A stretch of 53,908 nucleotides of DNA from assembly GCF_001563265.1 (NCBI RefSeq), contig NZ_CP005089.1:1-53908 (forward strand), read 5' to 3'. The notes under the pieces were generated by a model. It had not been told where the DNA came from. It worked only from the letters and a program-made list of their open reading frames with translations, and made no database searches. The stretch's first letter is position 1. Every line of letters begins with the position of its first letter. The position numbers and the translations under genes were made by a program. This stretch comes from Sphingobium sp. TKS. GTDB taxonomy: Bacteria; Pseudomonadota; Alphaproteobacteria; Sphingomonadales; Sphingomonadaceae. This document shows positions 16,604 through 24,264 of this stretch, piece after piece.

Positions 16604-17409
16604 GCGCCGCCGCCGCGATACGCACCGCGCAGGCCGACCAGCTGGGCGACCAGATCATTGCCGCAGGCTTCGCGCCAAACGGCTTTGTGCTGGACATTAA
16701 CGGGGCGCTTGATGTGCCCCGCGACTTTCCCCTTTCCGCGCCGTGGAATCTGCCGTCGCGCCTGTTTCAGTTCCCCATCGAGGTCATCCGCGCAGAGCAG
16801 GACGAGCCGCGCAAGATCGGCCTTCGCCATCCTTTGCTTGCCGCCCATCCTTTCGTGCAACACGTCGAGCGTGCGCTTGGGATCGAGATCGCCCGCGATG
16901 GCGTGACGAACCGCCACGGCTACAGCAACCGCGTTCATTCGCTCTGGCATCATGCGGTGGACCTTATCAGCGCCGGGAAATGGCGCGAATTGCTCGCCAC
17001 GCAGGAGTTCACCGAGCCGCGCAATATCTTCAATGCCGTTGTCTATGGCCTTCGCTATTCGGACCACGCCGACAGGAAGGCGAGCGGCCACATCAGCACC
17101 GTCGAGGCCCGCCAGATCATGCGGGAAATGGGAGCTACCGAGCCGACCGACCGCGCCGCGTTGCTTCGCAGCTTTTCCGCGCCGTCGCCCTGCCAGCAGG
17201 AACGCGGGGCCGAGCATTGGCCGATCAATCTTCACGGACCTTGCGCCGAGGATAAGGCATGGTCTTTCATCATCGGGATCGAGGATGGTTGGTTTTCCTA
17301 TGACCGTTCCGGGCATCTGCAATGGTCCCCCATGGGCCGCGACCGTTACGCGGCAGGCGATAGCGCCAGCTTTACCGAGGCGAGCGGCCAGACCGCTTTC
17401 GCCTTTTGA
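16600..17409 (+). CDS. Hypothetical 269-residue plasmid protein
   Basis: A soluble protein, with a helical middle region rich in His/Trp (RVHSLWHHAVDLISAGKWREL) and a C-terminal half reading WSFIIGIEDGWFSYDR. It is the second gene of a three-gene operon. No motif lets me assign a function. Length and composition suggest a conserved backbone protein rather than a fragment. Confidence 0.65.
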   Translation: MSAAAAIRTAQADQLGDQIIAAGFAPNGFVLDINGALDVPRDFPLSAPWNLPSRLFQFPIEVIRAEQDEPRKIGLRHPLLAAHPFVQHVERALGIEIARDGVTNRHGYSNRVHSLWHHAVDLISAGKWRELLATQEFTEPRNIFNAVVYGLRYSDHADRKASGHISTVEARQIMREMGATEPTDRAALLRSFSAPSPCQQERGAEHWPINLHGPCAEDKAWSFIIGIEDGWFSYDRSGHLQWSPMGRDRYAAGDSASFTEASGQTAFAF

Positions 17410-17420
17410 GGGGATCGAGC

Positions 17421-18041
17421 ATGGCCCGCCATTGCATCCGCGAACCTCGCTACGTTCCCCCGGTGCAGCGCATCGGGGAGCAACCCGACTTGTTCGGTGG
17501 ACCGACCCTTAGCCACGTTGCCGAGCGCCAAGGACCGCCGAAAGGATGGCAGCGCCAATTGCAGAAATGGGGCCGCTGCACCGTCATTGCCGATCTTGAG
17601 GCAGCGCCGCCGTCTGTCATCGACCCTCCCCCGTCCCCGTCTCCGGTTTTCCTTGTCGCTTGCGTTGCTGCGAAGCTGGACCGCCCCGCCCCGGCGCGCG
17701 ATCTTTACGCATCGCCATGGTTCCAGAAGGCCCGTGCCTATGTCGAACGACAGGGCGGCGCATGGTTCATCCTGTCAGCAAAGCATGGCCTGATCGCCCC
17801 GGAAACCGTCATCGCGCCCTATGACGAAACGCTAGGCGCGATGAAGGCAGGCGCGCGCCGCCTTTGGGGCGCGCGCGTGATCGAAGCAATGGCCGAGCAG
17901 ATCGACGCCGCCGCGCCGCTGATCGTTCTCGCAGGCCGCAACTATCGCGATCCCCTTTGGCCGCAGATCGAACGGCGCGCATCGGTTCCGATGGAGGGGC
18001 TTGGAATCGGTCAGCAGCTCGCTTGGTTGAGCGACAACTGA
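17421..18041 (+). CDS. DUF6884-domain protein
   Basis: 206 residues from the ATG at 17421 (SD GAGGGGA). Residues about 75-200 match the DUF6884 pattern: FLVACVAAKLDRPAPARDLY, SPWFQKARAYVE, WFILSAKHGLIAPE and PYDETL. The family is widespread on plasmids and phages near DNA-modification genes; some relatives are linked to YaaA-like or nucleotide chemistry, but no reaction is established. The N-terminal 60 residues are basic and unassigned. It is third in the operon with 16355 and 16600. Confidence 0.75.
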   Translation: MARHCIREPRYVPPVQRIGEQPDLFGGPTLSHVAERQGPPKGWQRQLQKWGRCTVIADLEAAPPSVIDPPPSPSPVFLVACVAAKLDRPAPARDLYASPWFQKARAYVERQGGAWFILSAKHGLIAPETVIAPYDETLGAMKAGARRLWGARVIEAMAEQIDAAAPLIVLAGRNYRDPLWPQIERRASVPMEGLGIGQQLAWLSDN

Positions 18042-18270
18042 GAGCGAGAATTGTCGCGGTCCATGCGCAACTTCGCACGATGCGCTTCGAGGGGGCATCT
18101 GTTTGTCGCGCCGCCCTTTCAATCTATCCAACGCCATTTGGCGTTGTGAGTTTGAGGATTATAGGCCCAGCAACGGCCCAAGCCCCCCGGTAGGGCCGCC
18201 CACTCTCGGCAAGCGCAAATGGCGTAGTTTGCGCTTGCCGGGAGACCAGTTGCCCTCTCTATATGGCAAG

Positions 18271-18555
18271 GTGACTGCCCTCTCACCGACAGCGCCCTTG
18301 TGGACCCAAGATCAGGCCATCGCCTATGAGGCGGCCCTTGAGGCCATCAACGACGTTATCGCCGGTTACAGTGAGCAGATCGCGCTCGAGCATGGTTGCG
18401 TAGCGCCGAACGCGGCGCGGATCGCTTGGCTCGAAATGCGGACGGATCAGGCATCGGCCACCGGCCATGCGCTCAATGTGGTGGATGATGAGAATGTCCG
18501 GCAAACGCTGCTGGAATACAGCGCGATCGTTCGGGCGCGAGACGGCGCAGGGTGA
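18271..18555 (+). CDS. Hypothetical protein, start uncertain
   Basis: About 94 residues from a GTG at 18271 (VTALSPTAPLWTQDQAIAYE), mainly helical and acidic, with no SD of note. An upstream in-frame TTG at 18103 would extend it through low-quality sequence with an inverted repeat around 18207-18240 (GCAAGCGCAAATGGCG with TTGCGCTTGC), so I reject that start. The stretch 18042-18270 otherwise holds no gene. Function unknown. Confidence 0.5.
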   Translation: MTALSPTAPLWTQDQAIAYEAALEAINDVIAGYSEQIALEHGCVAPNAARIAWLEMRTDQASATGHALNVVDDENVRQTLLEYSAIVRARDGAG

Positions 18556-18637
18556 AGGTCCGCTCGATGGGCGGGCGTTAGTTTGTTAAATCCCCCCGTC
18601 AGTGTCTTCCTAGCATGAGGGCTGCACCAGGCCGCAT

Positions 18638-18719
18638 CAAGGATCGGCGGTTCCCCCAATTTGCTGCGCAAATCGGCTCCCCCACCGCCCGCTAGCGCGG
18701 CCGCTTCGCGGTCCCTGAC
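18638..18719 (+). repeat. 82-bp repeated leader B, copy 1
   Basis: Matches 19253-19334 at 80 of 82 positions. It contains a small hairpin (ATTTGC-tgc-GCAAAT) and GCGGCCGCTTCGCGG-type GC pairing. Both copies lie 57 bp upstream of small-gene start codons. Confidence 0.85.
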
Positions 18720-18776
18720 CCGACCCGGCGCTGCCCTCCCCTTGGCCTTGCCAATTCCGGCAACAAGGAGGTTGTT

Positions 18777-19094
18777 ATGTCTCATCGTCTGTTCGCTCAG
18801 CTGGCTTTCGAGCGTGCGCTTGGAAATGCTGCGATCGAGGCGCTGGCGACCGCGTTGAACGATAAGGATCATTTCGACGCGGAAAGCATGTGGCCGAAAG
18901 ACCCGATGTTTATCGGCAAGACGAGTGCTGACATCGAGGCGGTTGCGGCCGAGCTGGGCCAGATCATCGAGGACCGTATAAAGGACGTGCTCGACGGCCC
19001 CGGCATCCGCAACATCGAGCGCGGCGAATGCGTCTATCCGCAAGTCGTCGCGGTCGTGCTGGCGGCCAAGGCGAAGCGCGGCCAATCCGGCTGA
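18777..19094 (+). CDS. Hypothetical protein
   Basis: 105 residues with a strong SD (AAGGAGG, 18764-18770). Helical and amphipathic throughout (RALGNAAIEALATALN, VAAELGQIIEDRIKDVL). It is preceded by leader B copy 1. No family recognised. The gap 19095-19391 that follows holds a long GC hairpin and leader B copy 2, but no gene. Confidence 0.6.
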   Translation: MSHRLFAQLAFERALGNAAIEALATALNDKDHFDAESMWPKDPMFIGKTSADIEAVAAELGQIIEDRIKDVLDGPGIRNIERGECVYPQVVAVVLAAKAKRGQSG

Positions 19095-19166
19095 CGCCGG
19101 AGGGGCGGGCTAACCCCGCCCCCTTTCGCCCGCTGGGCGAAACCGATGATCTCGGTGCCATGCAGA

Positions 19167-19199
19167 GCGCGGGGCGGGGCATCGAACCCCGCCCCGCGC
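19167..19199 (+). terminator. Long GC hairpin
   Basis: A 13-bp perfect stem (GCGCGGGGCGGGG with CCCCGCCCCGCGC) and 7-base loop, not followed by a T run. It may be a transcript stabiliser or a factor-dependent end for the 18777 gene. Confidence 0.5.
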
Positions 19200-19252
19200 A
19201 ATCTCTTCTCTCTGTGTGTCGTGGCATTTTGGCATGGGTGCGCGCCAGCTTT

Positions 19253-19334
19253 CAAGGATCGGCGGTCCCCCCAATTTGCTGCGCAAATCGGCTCCCCCAC
19301 CGCCCGCTAACGCGGCCGCTTCGCGGTCCCTGAC
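19253..19334 (+). repeat. 82-bp repeated leader B, copy 2
   Basis: Second copy of the element at 18638-18719, placed upstream of the small membrane-protein gene at 19392. The sequences outside the repeat differ, so it is a discrete module. Confidence 0.85.
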
Positions 19335-19391
19335 AGCCGGCGCCGGTGCCCATGCCGGGTGTCTCCCGTCACCAACGAGAAGGAGAACCGG

Positions 19392-19613
19392 ATGCACATC
19401 AAATTGTTTAGAGCACTGAAAGCGGCTAATCTGTCCGACGACGCCGCAGCGGAAGTTGTAGAGGCTATTGAGGAGTATATCGCCGTGAAGGTTCAGGAGG
19501 CGAACAAGGGAATCGAAAGCAAGCTGACGGCACAAACTTGGGTCATCGGCAGCGTCGGTTTCGTCCTCGCAGTCATCGGCCTCGCGCCCGCTTTCATCAA
19601 ACTGTTCCAGTAA
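19392..19613 (+). CDS. Small coiled-coil membrane protein
   Basis: 73 residues: an N-terminal helical part (residues 1-45, DDAAAEVVEAIEEYIAVKVQ) then one membrane helix (about 49-69, WVIGSVGFVLAVIGLAPAF). The architecture recalls DUF1640/CCDC90-like short proteins. SD AAGGAG lies before the ATG at 19392. A strong terminator follows immediately. Function unknown. Confidence 0.65.
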   Translation: MHIKLFRALKAANLSDDAAAEVVEAIEEYIAVKVQEANKGIESKLTAQTWVIGSVGFVLAVIGLAPAFIKLFQ

Positions 19614-19616
19614 GAC

Positions 19617-19644
19617 AAAGGGAGGCTTCGGCCTCCCTTTTTTT
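19617..19644 (+). terminator. Rho-independent terminator
   Basis: A 10-bp stem AAAGGGAGGC/GCCTCCCTTT with a TTCG tetraloop and seven T, four bases after the stop codon. Textbook intrinsic terminator. Confidence 0.95.
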
Positions 19645-19675
19645 GCCGAACCGCCTGATTGTCAGGAGACGCAAA

Positions 19676-19939
19676 TTGACCGACTTCGCACAAGCACGGC
19701 TCGATATGTTCGAGAGCGGTTTATTCGGCCAGGGCAATGCTTTCTGGCGCTGGATCGCCACGGACGAGGCGCGGCCCTATCTGACCGCTTTCGCCGTCGA
19801 TCGCGCGCCACCCAGCGGAAGCGAGTTTTTCGCGGCCGATCTTAGCGCCGAGGATCTACTTGATTCCGAACACCTGGCCGAGCTGGCCCAGAAGATCGAA
19901 GCGGCTCACGGCTACCCCAAGACAGGAGAACGACAGTGA
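19676..19939 (+). CDS. Hypothetical protein with TTG start
   Basis: 87 residues (TDFAQARLDMFESGLFGQGN), acidic and soluble. The TTG start is chosen because CAGGAG lies 7 bases upstream and the preceding terminator excludes an earlier start. It overlaps the following gene by 4 bp (GTGA). No family recognised. Confidence 0.6.
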   Translation: MTDFAQARLDMFESGLFGQGNAFWRWIATDEARPYLTAFAVDRAPPSGSEFFAADLSAEDLLDSEHLAELAQKIEAAHGYPKTGERQ

Positions 19940-20148
19940 CCGCATCACTCGCCGAGCGTCGCAGTCCGCTCACCATCAAGCCCGACCCGTCCAAGGCCGC
20001 GCAGGCGTGCCGCCTGCTGATCCGCGCCTATCTTGACGGCCCCGATGGCGTCGAATGGTCGGACGTCCAAGACGCCCTGACCGTCGCCCTGCAAGCCTTT
20101 CACTTGCCGGAGACGTTCGTTGAAACCGAGGGCGGACGATGGCAGTAA
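19936..20148 (+). CDS. Small hypothetical protein with GTG start
   Basis: 70 residues; GTGA overlaps the stop codon of the previous gene, and GGAGAA lies upstream. Helical (SKAAQACRLLIRAYLDGPDG). Unknown function; the operon continues to the secreted protein at 20196. Confidence 0.6.
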   Translation: MTASLAERRSPLTIKPDPSKAAQACRLLIRAYLDGPDGVEWSDVQDALTVALQAFHLPETFVETEGGRWQ

Positions 20149-20195
20149 GGCACAGCACTTCGCGCCGTGGCTTCCGAAACACGCAGGAGAATTCA

Positions 20196-20642
20196 ATGCG
20201 GAACATCGCTCTAGTCCTGGCATTACTTGCCACCACTGGCCCCGTAGCAGCGCAGGATTACCTAGGCACGCATCTCGACTCGGTTCGAGACGAAACACTG
20301 CGTCGTCACCAACAGGACATGGTGACGGACAGGCCTGGCGAGAGAAGGTCCAAGGCGCCTCCGCGTACCACGCCGTCACGGCAGGTTTCGCAGGCCGAGC
20401 GGCAAGCCGCCTTCTCTAGAAACAAGGCCGAGTATCGTCGCAGGATGCTGCGGGACGGCCCCGCCGCAGCGAACCGATGGCTGGACGAGCAGGCTGGCGC
20501 AGCCCCGGCCGACGCCCGTCCGAGGGCGACAACGCGCACCGGCAAGACGAGCTGCAAGAAGGTTCGCTGGGTCAATCGCGCGACGCCGGGATTCGGTGGA
20601 GGCCCGATGACAATGAGCCGGGTCGCCGTCTGCGCGGACTAG
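20196..20642 (+). CDS. Predicted periplasmic protein, basic
   Basis: 148 residues. The start at 20196 is favoured over an in-frame upstream ATG because it has SD GGAG and opens a typical signal peptide (MRNIALVLALLATTGPVAAQ), with cleavage probably after VAA or AAQ. The mature part is basic and disordered, with two Cys near the end (TSCKKVRW, AVCAD). It could coat DNA or interact with the envelope, but no family is recognised. A GC hairpin at 20697-20714 (GCCGCCCC/GGGGCGGC) may end the operon; a 14-bp palindrome CTTAAGCGCTTAAG lies at 20679. Confidence 0.6.
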   Translation: MRNIALVLALLATTGPVAAQDYLGTHLDSVRDETLRRHQQDMVTDRPGERRSKAPPRTTPSRQVSQAERQAAFSRNKAEYRRRMLRDGPAAANRWLDEQAGAAPADARPRATTRTGKTSCKKVRWVNRATPGFGGGPMTMSRVAVCAD

Positions 20643-20723
20643 TTTGCGAGGGACGCGATCCGCCCCGACCCGGCACGACTTAAGCGCTTAAGCGAAGCCG
20701 CCCCTCGGGGCGGCCTGGTTCGC

Positions 20724-20936
20724 CTATCGCGACCCCGGCGTTGCGCCGGCGTCGGGTTCCTTGTTCGCAGCTCCGGCCGGCGGCCGCGTAGCATGCTCCG
20801 CACAGCTCACCCCTTCATTCCCTGCATTACAACCAGCTCCATCATTCTGCTGCACCACCACCAGGCGTGCCGTTGAGCTGTTGTTGCCGGGGTTAGGATC
20901 CACGACCCCCGCAGGTGGAGTCACCGTGGCCGTGCT
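20724..20936 (-). pseudogene. DUF11-type adhesin repeat remnant
   Basis: About 70 codons on the minus strand read STATVTPPAGVVDPNPGNNS. This is the hallmark end of a DUF11 beta-sandwich repeat of large surface proteins. The upstream part of the open frame is unrelated Arg-rich sequence, so only a scrap of the original gene survives. It implies past insertion of chromosomal DNA between 20.7 and 20.9 kb. Confidence 0.5.
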
Positions 20937-20965
20937 GACTAGCCGCAGCCGCCTAGCGGCCCGCA

Positions 20966-20991
20966 GCGGTGGCCGGGGAACCGGCCACCGC
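20966..20991 (+). promoter_or_regulatory. 11-bp hairpin with GGAA loop
   Basis: GCGGTGGCCGG and CCGGCCACCGC are perfectly paired around GGAA (a GNRA-type tetraloop). It ends 28 bp before the next start codon, so it may influence translation. Its arms resemble, but do not match, the 16-bp palindrome family. Confidence 0.55.
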
Positions 20992-21019
20992 ACCCGCAAT
21001 CCGAGACAGGAGCCACGCC

Positions 21020-21280
21020 ATGAGCAACGACACCGAGACGGCAGCCCGTGCCCTGGTCGAAGCCACCCGCAGCGGCAAGCTCGGCGACGCCTACCGCGTC
21101 CTGGACAAACGCCCCGTGGACGAGGTGCAGGCAATCGCCTTGCAGGCCGGATTCTCGTGCATCAGCCGCACCAACCGGCGCAGCTTCATGGTGCACATCG
21201 TCCGCCAGGTGGCGGACGCCGCCCGCAACAAGACCGACGGCTACGGCCTGCGCGACCTCGCCGCCAAGGCGGCGCGCTGA
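21020..21280 (+). CDS. Hypothetical protein
   Basis: 86 residues, helical, basic at the end (FMVHIVRQVADAARNKTDGYG). SD AGGAG lies 9 bases upstream of the ATG at 21020. Codon use is very GC-biased compared with neighbours. No family recognised. Confidence 0.6.
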   Translation: MSNDTETAARALVEATRSGKLGDAYRVLDKRPVDEVQAIALQAGFSCISRTNRRSFMVHIVRQVADAARNKTDGYGLRDLAAKAAR

Positions 21281-21331
21281 CGCCCGCCGCCAAGGGCCGT
21301 GACCGGCCCCTTAGCGCCGTGCGCGCCGGGG

Positions 21332-21592
21332 TTATTTGCGAGTAGCTGTGCGCTGTTGCTCCGCCACGTCGCGGATCATAGCTGCCCAGCATCCCAAGAT
21401 CATGCCCTCTTCATTATCGACTTCGCTTGTGGCGACCGCATAGATACCCAGCAAGTTTGCAACCTCGCTCGCCTCGACAATGCCTTGGCGCGCAAGCAGC
21501 GTGGCAAACATCGAGAGTGCTCCCCCCATTGCCCGCACCAGCGGCGCATCTTGTAGCAGTCGGTCAAATTCGCGGGGCGGGTTACTGGACAT
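21332..21592 (-). CDS. Hypothetical protein downstream of XRE regulator
   Basis: 86 residues (REFDRLLQDAPLVRAMGGAL, VANLLGIYAVATSEVD), largely helical. It starts 32 bp after the XRE gene on the same strand, so the pair is probably one operon. It could be a regulator partner; no known family seen. Confidence 0.55.
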   Translation of the reverse strand: MSSNPPREFDRLLQDAPLVRAMGGALSMFATLLARQGIVEASEVANLLGIYAVATSEVDNEEGMILGCWAAMIRDVAEQQRTATRK

Positions 21593-21624
21593 AGATTGTT
21601 CCGATCAAATTAAGCGACTGCCTT

Positions 21625-21882
21625 TCAGGACTTATCGCGGGAAGTGCTATCCGCTGCCAATAATTCGACAACCGATAATCCGAAAACATCGGCAAGGCTC
21701 TCCAAGGTAGCAAGCGTTGGATTACCATGTCCGCGCACCATGTATGAAATATGTGACGCCGCAACGCCCGAGCGTTCGGACAACTCCCCTTGAGTTATGC
21801 CTAGTTTCTTTAGTTCGCGAGCGATGTTGGCCCCTAGCTGGGCCATCAACGGCGATGTTCGTTTCAGGTATATGGTTGGCAT
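21625..21882 (-). CDS. XRE-family transcription regulator
   Basis: 85 residues. The helix-turn-helix lies at about residues 22-75: ELKKLGITQGELSERSGVAA, then HISYMVRGHGNPTLATLESL. This is the Cro/C1 fold with the usual GxNPTLxTLxxLA segment. SD AGGA precedes the ATG. It diverges from the sigma-like gene, and the region between them carries inverted repeats, so autoregulation and control of the sigma-like gene are likely. Confidence 0.85.
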   Translation of the reverse strand: MPTIYLKRTSPLMAQLGANIARELKKLGITQGELSERSGVAASHISYMVRGHGNPTLATLESLADVFGLSVVELLAADSTSRDKS

Positions 21883-21901
21883 CGTGTTCGCGTCCTTCTG
21901 G

Positions 21902-21990
21902 CTAGGCGCAGAATGTCGGCACGGGCAGCATGGCGCAATAGGGTTGCTCTAGAAGCTATTTGCGCCATGGCTTTCGCGCCTAGCGCAGAT
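21902..21990. promoter_or_regulatory. Divergent promoter/operator region
   Basis: Two overlapping symmetric signals lie here: ATGGCGCAATAG (21930-21941) with the inverse CTATTTGCGCCAT (21956-21968), and CTAGGCGCAGA (21902) with a related CTAGCGCAGA (21980). TATAGA near 21993 may be the -10 element of the rightward gene. These are candidate sites for the XRE protein. Confidence 0.5.
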
Positions 21991-22037
21991 GGTATAGATT
22001 GTGCGCCATGTTCGTGCTGGAACATGGGATAATGAAC

Positions 22038-22766
22038 ATGCAGTCACCGATCGCGCTGTTTAATGCGAAGCTTGCCAAGACGGCGAACCATAGCGCAACG
22101 GCTTCGGCTGATAGCCTCGGCGGCAGCGCGATCGAGCGGATCAACGATCCTCACATTATGGACAAACTGCTAGCAACTCTCGAACCGCGAGAAGAGCAAA
22201 TTGTGCGCCTAAGGATTGGTGGTCCCGAGGGGGAAGCGCAAACGCAGCGAACAGTGGCAAGTGTGGTGGGGCTTTCGCCTGGTTCGATCGGACAGATCGA
22301 AGCAAAGGCCTACAGACGGATGCGATGGGTGATGAACAATCTCGGCACGGACGCGGCCGTGCTCGATGCGCTCATTGCGAAGCGAAATGCTGATAGGGCG
22401 CGGGAAGAGGAAGTTGCCGCTAGCGCGGCCGAAGCAGCGGCCAGAGAGCAGGACCAAAAAAGGATTGATGCTCGACACCGCGATGAAAGGCGGCGCGCGA
22501 AAGCTCGAAAGCGAGCGTGGGAGCGCCAGCTACGCAAGGCGGAGGAACAGCACCAGGCCTTGAATGATGAGGCGGCTTATCTTGCGCAGCGCATAATCGC
22601 GCTAGAAGGACGGAACCGGGTCATTCGCATGTTTCTCCCCCGCAATTCTGAGCTTGAGCGATTGCGCGCAAGAGCGCGCCAGTGCGGAATTGAAATCGCA
22701 CAAGCGGACGCAGGCATTGCCAAGCTTCGCTCATCGCCGCCCGAGGGGCCTGACCTTGCTGACTGA
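22038..22766 (+). CDS. Sigma-70 region-4-like DNA-binding protein
   Basis: About 242 residues. Near residues 45-100 it reads LEPREEQIVRLRIGG then TVASVVGLSPGSIGQIEAKA and YRRMR, close to the region 4 helix-turn-helix that binds the -35 box. Region 2 is absent. Instead a long basic coiled coil follows (about 120-225, RDERRRAKARKRAWERQLRK). It may act as an anti-sigma-like or promoter-recognition adaptor. Start chosen at 22038 for GGGA 8 bases upstream; ATGs at 22032 and 22008 are alternatives. It overlaps the recombinase gene by 11 bp. Confidence 0.7.
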   Translation: MQSPIALFNAKLAKTANHSATASADSLGGSAIERINDPHIMDKLLATLEPREEQIVRLRIGGPEGEAQTQRTVASVVGLSPGSIGQIEAKAYRRMRWVMNNLGTDAAVLDALIAKRNADRAREEEVAASAAEAAAREQDQKRIDARHRDERRRAKARKRAWERQLRKAEEQHQALNDEAAYLAQRIIALEGRNRVIRMFLPRNSELERLRARARQCGIEIAQADAGIAKLRSSPPEGPDLAD

Positions 22767-23448
22767 GAACGTTCCTTCCCCTGCCCCACAGATTGCCCGC
22801 GTCTATCTGCGCGTCAGCACCGACGCGCAGGATTTGCGTCGCCAAGACGCGATCGTGGGCGAAGCAAAGGCCGCAGGCTACTATGTCGCGGCGGTCTATC
22901 GAGAGAAGGCATCGGGTGCCCGCGCCGACCGCCCCGAGCTTTTGCGAATGATTGCCGATCTTCAACCCGGCGAAGTAGTGATCGCGGAGAAGATCGACCG
23001 GATAAGTCGTCTCCCCTTGACCGAGGCTGAGCAGCTGGTTGAGACAATTCGTGCGCGAGGCGCGCGACTTGCCATTCCCGGCGTCGTGGACCTGTCCGAC
23101 CTCGCGGCCGATGCCGATGGCATCGCCCGCATCGTGCTCGAATCTGTTCAGGCGATGCTCTTGAAGATCGCCTTACAGATGGCCCACGACGATTACACCG
23201 ATCGCCGCGAGCGACAGCGCCAGGGTATCGCCTTGGCAAAAGCCGCAGGTCGCAGCGGAGGGCGCAAAGGCGATCGGGCAACGCACGCCCGCATTGTGGC
23301 ATTGCGCGAGGCGGGCAAGAGCATTGCCAAAACGGCAGAGCTGGCCGATTGCGACCGCAGCACAGTCAAGCGAGTATGGGCGGCGCATCGCGCCGCCCAG
23401 GTGCAAGAACCCAGCCCTCAGCGAAATCACCGTGAGCGGAAACGCTGA
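22756..23448 (+). CDS. Serine recombinase (resolvase/invertase family)
   Basis: 230 residues from a TTG within the end of the previous gene (GAGGGG upstream). The catalytic domain begins IARVYLRVSTDAQDLRRQ, with the nucleophile Ser in RVST; ADRPELLRMIADLQPGE and AEKIDRISR are the usual conserved blocks. A C-terminal helix-turn-helix (SIAKTAELADCDRSTVKRVW) is present. It is not linked to a transposase, so a role as plasmid multimer resolvase is likely, with the palindrome-bearing region downstream as a possible res neighbourhood. Confidence 0.85.
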   Translation: MLTENVPSPAPQIARVYLRVSTDAQDLRRQDAIVGEAKAAGYYVAAVYREKASGARADRPELLRMIADLQPGEVVIAEKIDRISRLPLTEAEQLVETIRARGARLAIPGVVDLSDLAADADGIARIVLESVQAMLLKIALQMAHDDYTDRRERQRQGIALAKAAGRSGGRKGDRATHARIVALREAGKSIAKTAELADCDRSTVKRVWAAHRAAQVQEPSPQRNHRERKR

Positions 23449-23471
23449 TTGCCCTTTCTGTTCGGCTTCGC

Positions 23472-23493
23472 GCCGGTGGCAGCTGCCACCGGC
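23472..23493. promoter_or_regulatory. Palindrome site 7 (22 bp)
   Basis: The core is extended by GCC/GGC to 22 bp of perfect symmetry, 23 bp after the recombinase stop. The 23449-23841 stretch is a 393-bp leader without a gene, with two full sites 128 bp apart. Confidence 0.75.
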
Positions 23494-23609
23494 AGTCCCC
23501 TGCCCGCGTCAACGGACTGCCAGCCAGGGAAAGAGCGGCGGAGCCGCGACAGGGTTTTCCAATCGCCCCCATGCCGATCGAGCGCAGCGACCTATGGGCG
23601 CCAATGGCC

Positions 23610-23625
23610 GGTGGCAGCTGCCACC
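23610..23625. promoter_or_regulatory. Palindrome site 8
   Basis: Perfect GGTGGCAGCTGCCACC 217 bp upstream of the ssb start. The intervening leader has small hairpins (CCGGCCTTCGGCC near 23730). Confidence 0.75.
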
Positions 23626-23841
23626 ACCGCCAGTCCAAATTGCTGCATCTACTCGGGCGGTTTCCTTTGGGCGTTGCTGTCTGACGGATACGAACTGCGC
23701 ATCGCCACTAATGCGGGCAAGCAGAAAACCGGCCTTCGGCCTTGGGTTTCCGCAAGCGGACCCTCCCATTTTCAGCTTGCCCGCGTGGCTCAGCTCCGCC
23801 GCAAAAAATCCGTCAGCAACGCTTATCCAAAGGAGACTACC

Positions 23842-24156
23842 ATGCAGAACATCGCTGAATTTCGGATCATCGGCCGCGTTGGCAGTGTCGATACGACCGA
23901 TAAAGTCACCCACGTTTCCGTCGCCGCGAACTACAACCGCAAGGATGGCGATGAATGGAAGACCGATACGCACTGGAACCGTGTGACGTTCTTCCGCCAG
24001 CTGGCAGAGCGCGCCGCTGATCTGGGCAAGGGCGACCTCGTTCACATCACCGGACGGGTCCGCCAGAACAGCTACGAGAGCAATGGCGAAACCCGCTACT
24101 CGGTGGACCTGATCGCTGAGGGGCTGGGCATCCTGACGAGGGGCGGGGCTGATTAA
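23842..24156 (+). CDS. ssb: Single-stranded DNA-binding protein
   Basis: 104 residues: an OB fold without the usual long acidic C-terminal tail. Family features are FRIIGRVGSVDTTDKVTHVS, ANYNRKDGDEWKTDTHWNRV and ITGRVRQNSYESNGETRYSV. The chromosomal acidic tip that recruits replication enzymes is missing (it ends ILTRGGAD). It would coat single-stranded DNA during replication or conjugal entry. SD AAAGGAG lies 8 bases upstream; a strong terminator follows. Two palindromes in the long leader suggest it is under the same control as ardC. Confidence 0.9.
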   Translation: MQNIAEFRIIGRVGSVDTTDKVTHVSVAANYNRKDGDEWKTDTHWNRVTFFRQLAERAADLGKGDLVHITGRVRQNSYESNGETRYSVDLIAEGLGILTRGGAD

Positions 24157-24180
24157 GCCCCCTCCCTTTCCCCATAAGAC

Positions 24181-24206
24181 GGGCGGCCTAGCGGCCGCCC
24201 TTTTTT
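24181..24206 (+). terminator. Rho-independent terminator after ssb
   Basis: GGGCGGCC and GGCCGCCC form an 8-bp stem with a TAGC loop, followed by six T. Confidence 0.95.
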
Positions 24207-24213
24207 GTGGACA

Positions 24214-24262
24214 ATGCCTCTCATAGACCCTAACGATAATAGGGTTTAATTTTGCGAGGCAT
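24214..24262. promoter_or_regulatory. Nested inverted repeats before XRE gene
   Basis: ACCCTA-N7-TAGGGT (24227-24245) lies inside a wider pair ATGCCTC (24214-24220) and GAGGCAT (24256-24262). The position just before the GTG suits autoregulation by the XRE protein. Confidence 0.6.
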
Positions 24263-24264
24263 TT

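Noticed and set aside
18103..18270. TTG start extending the 18271 gene
   Set aside because: The added region overlaps a hairpin and has atypical Pro-rich reading; no SD.
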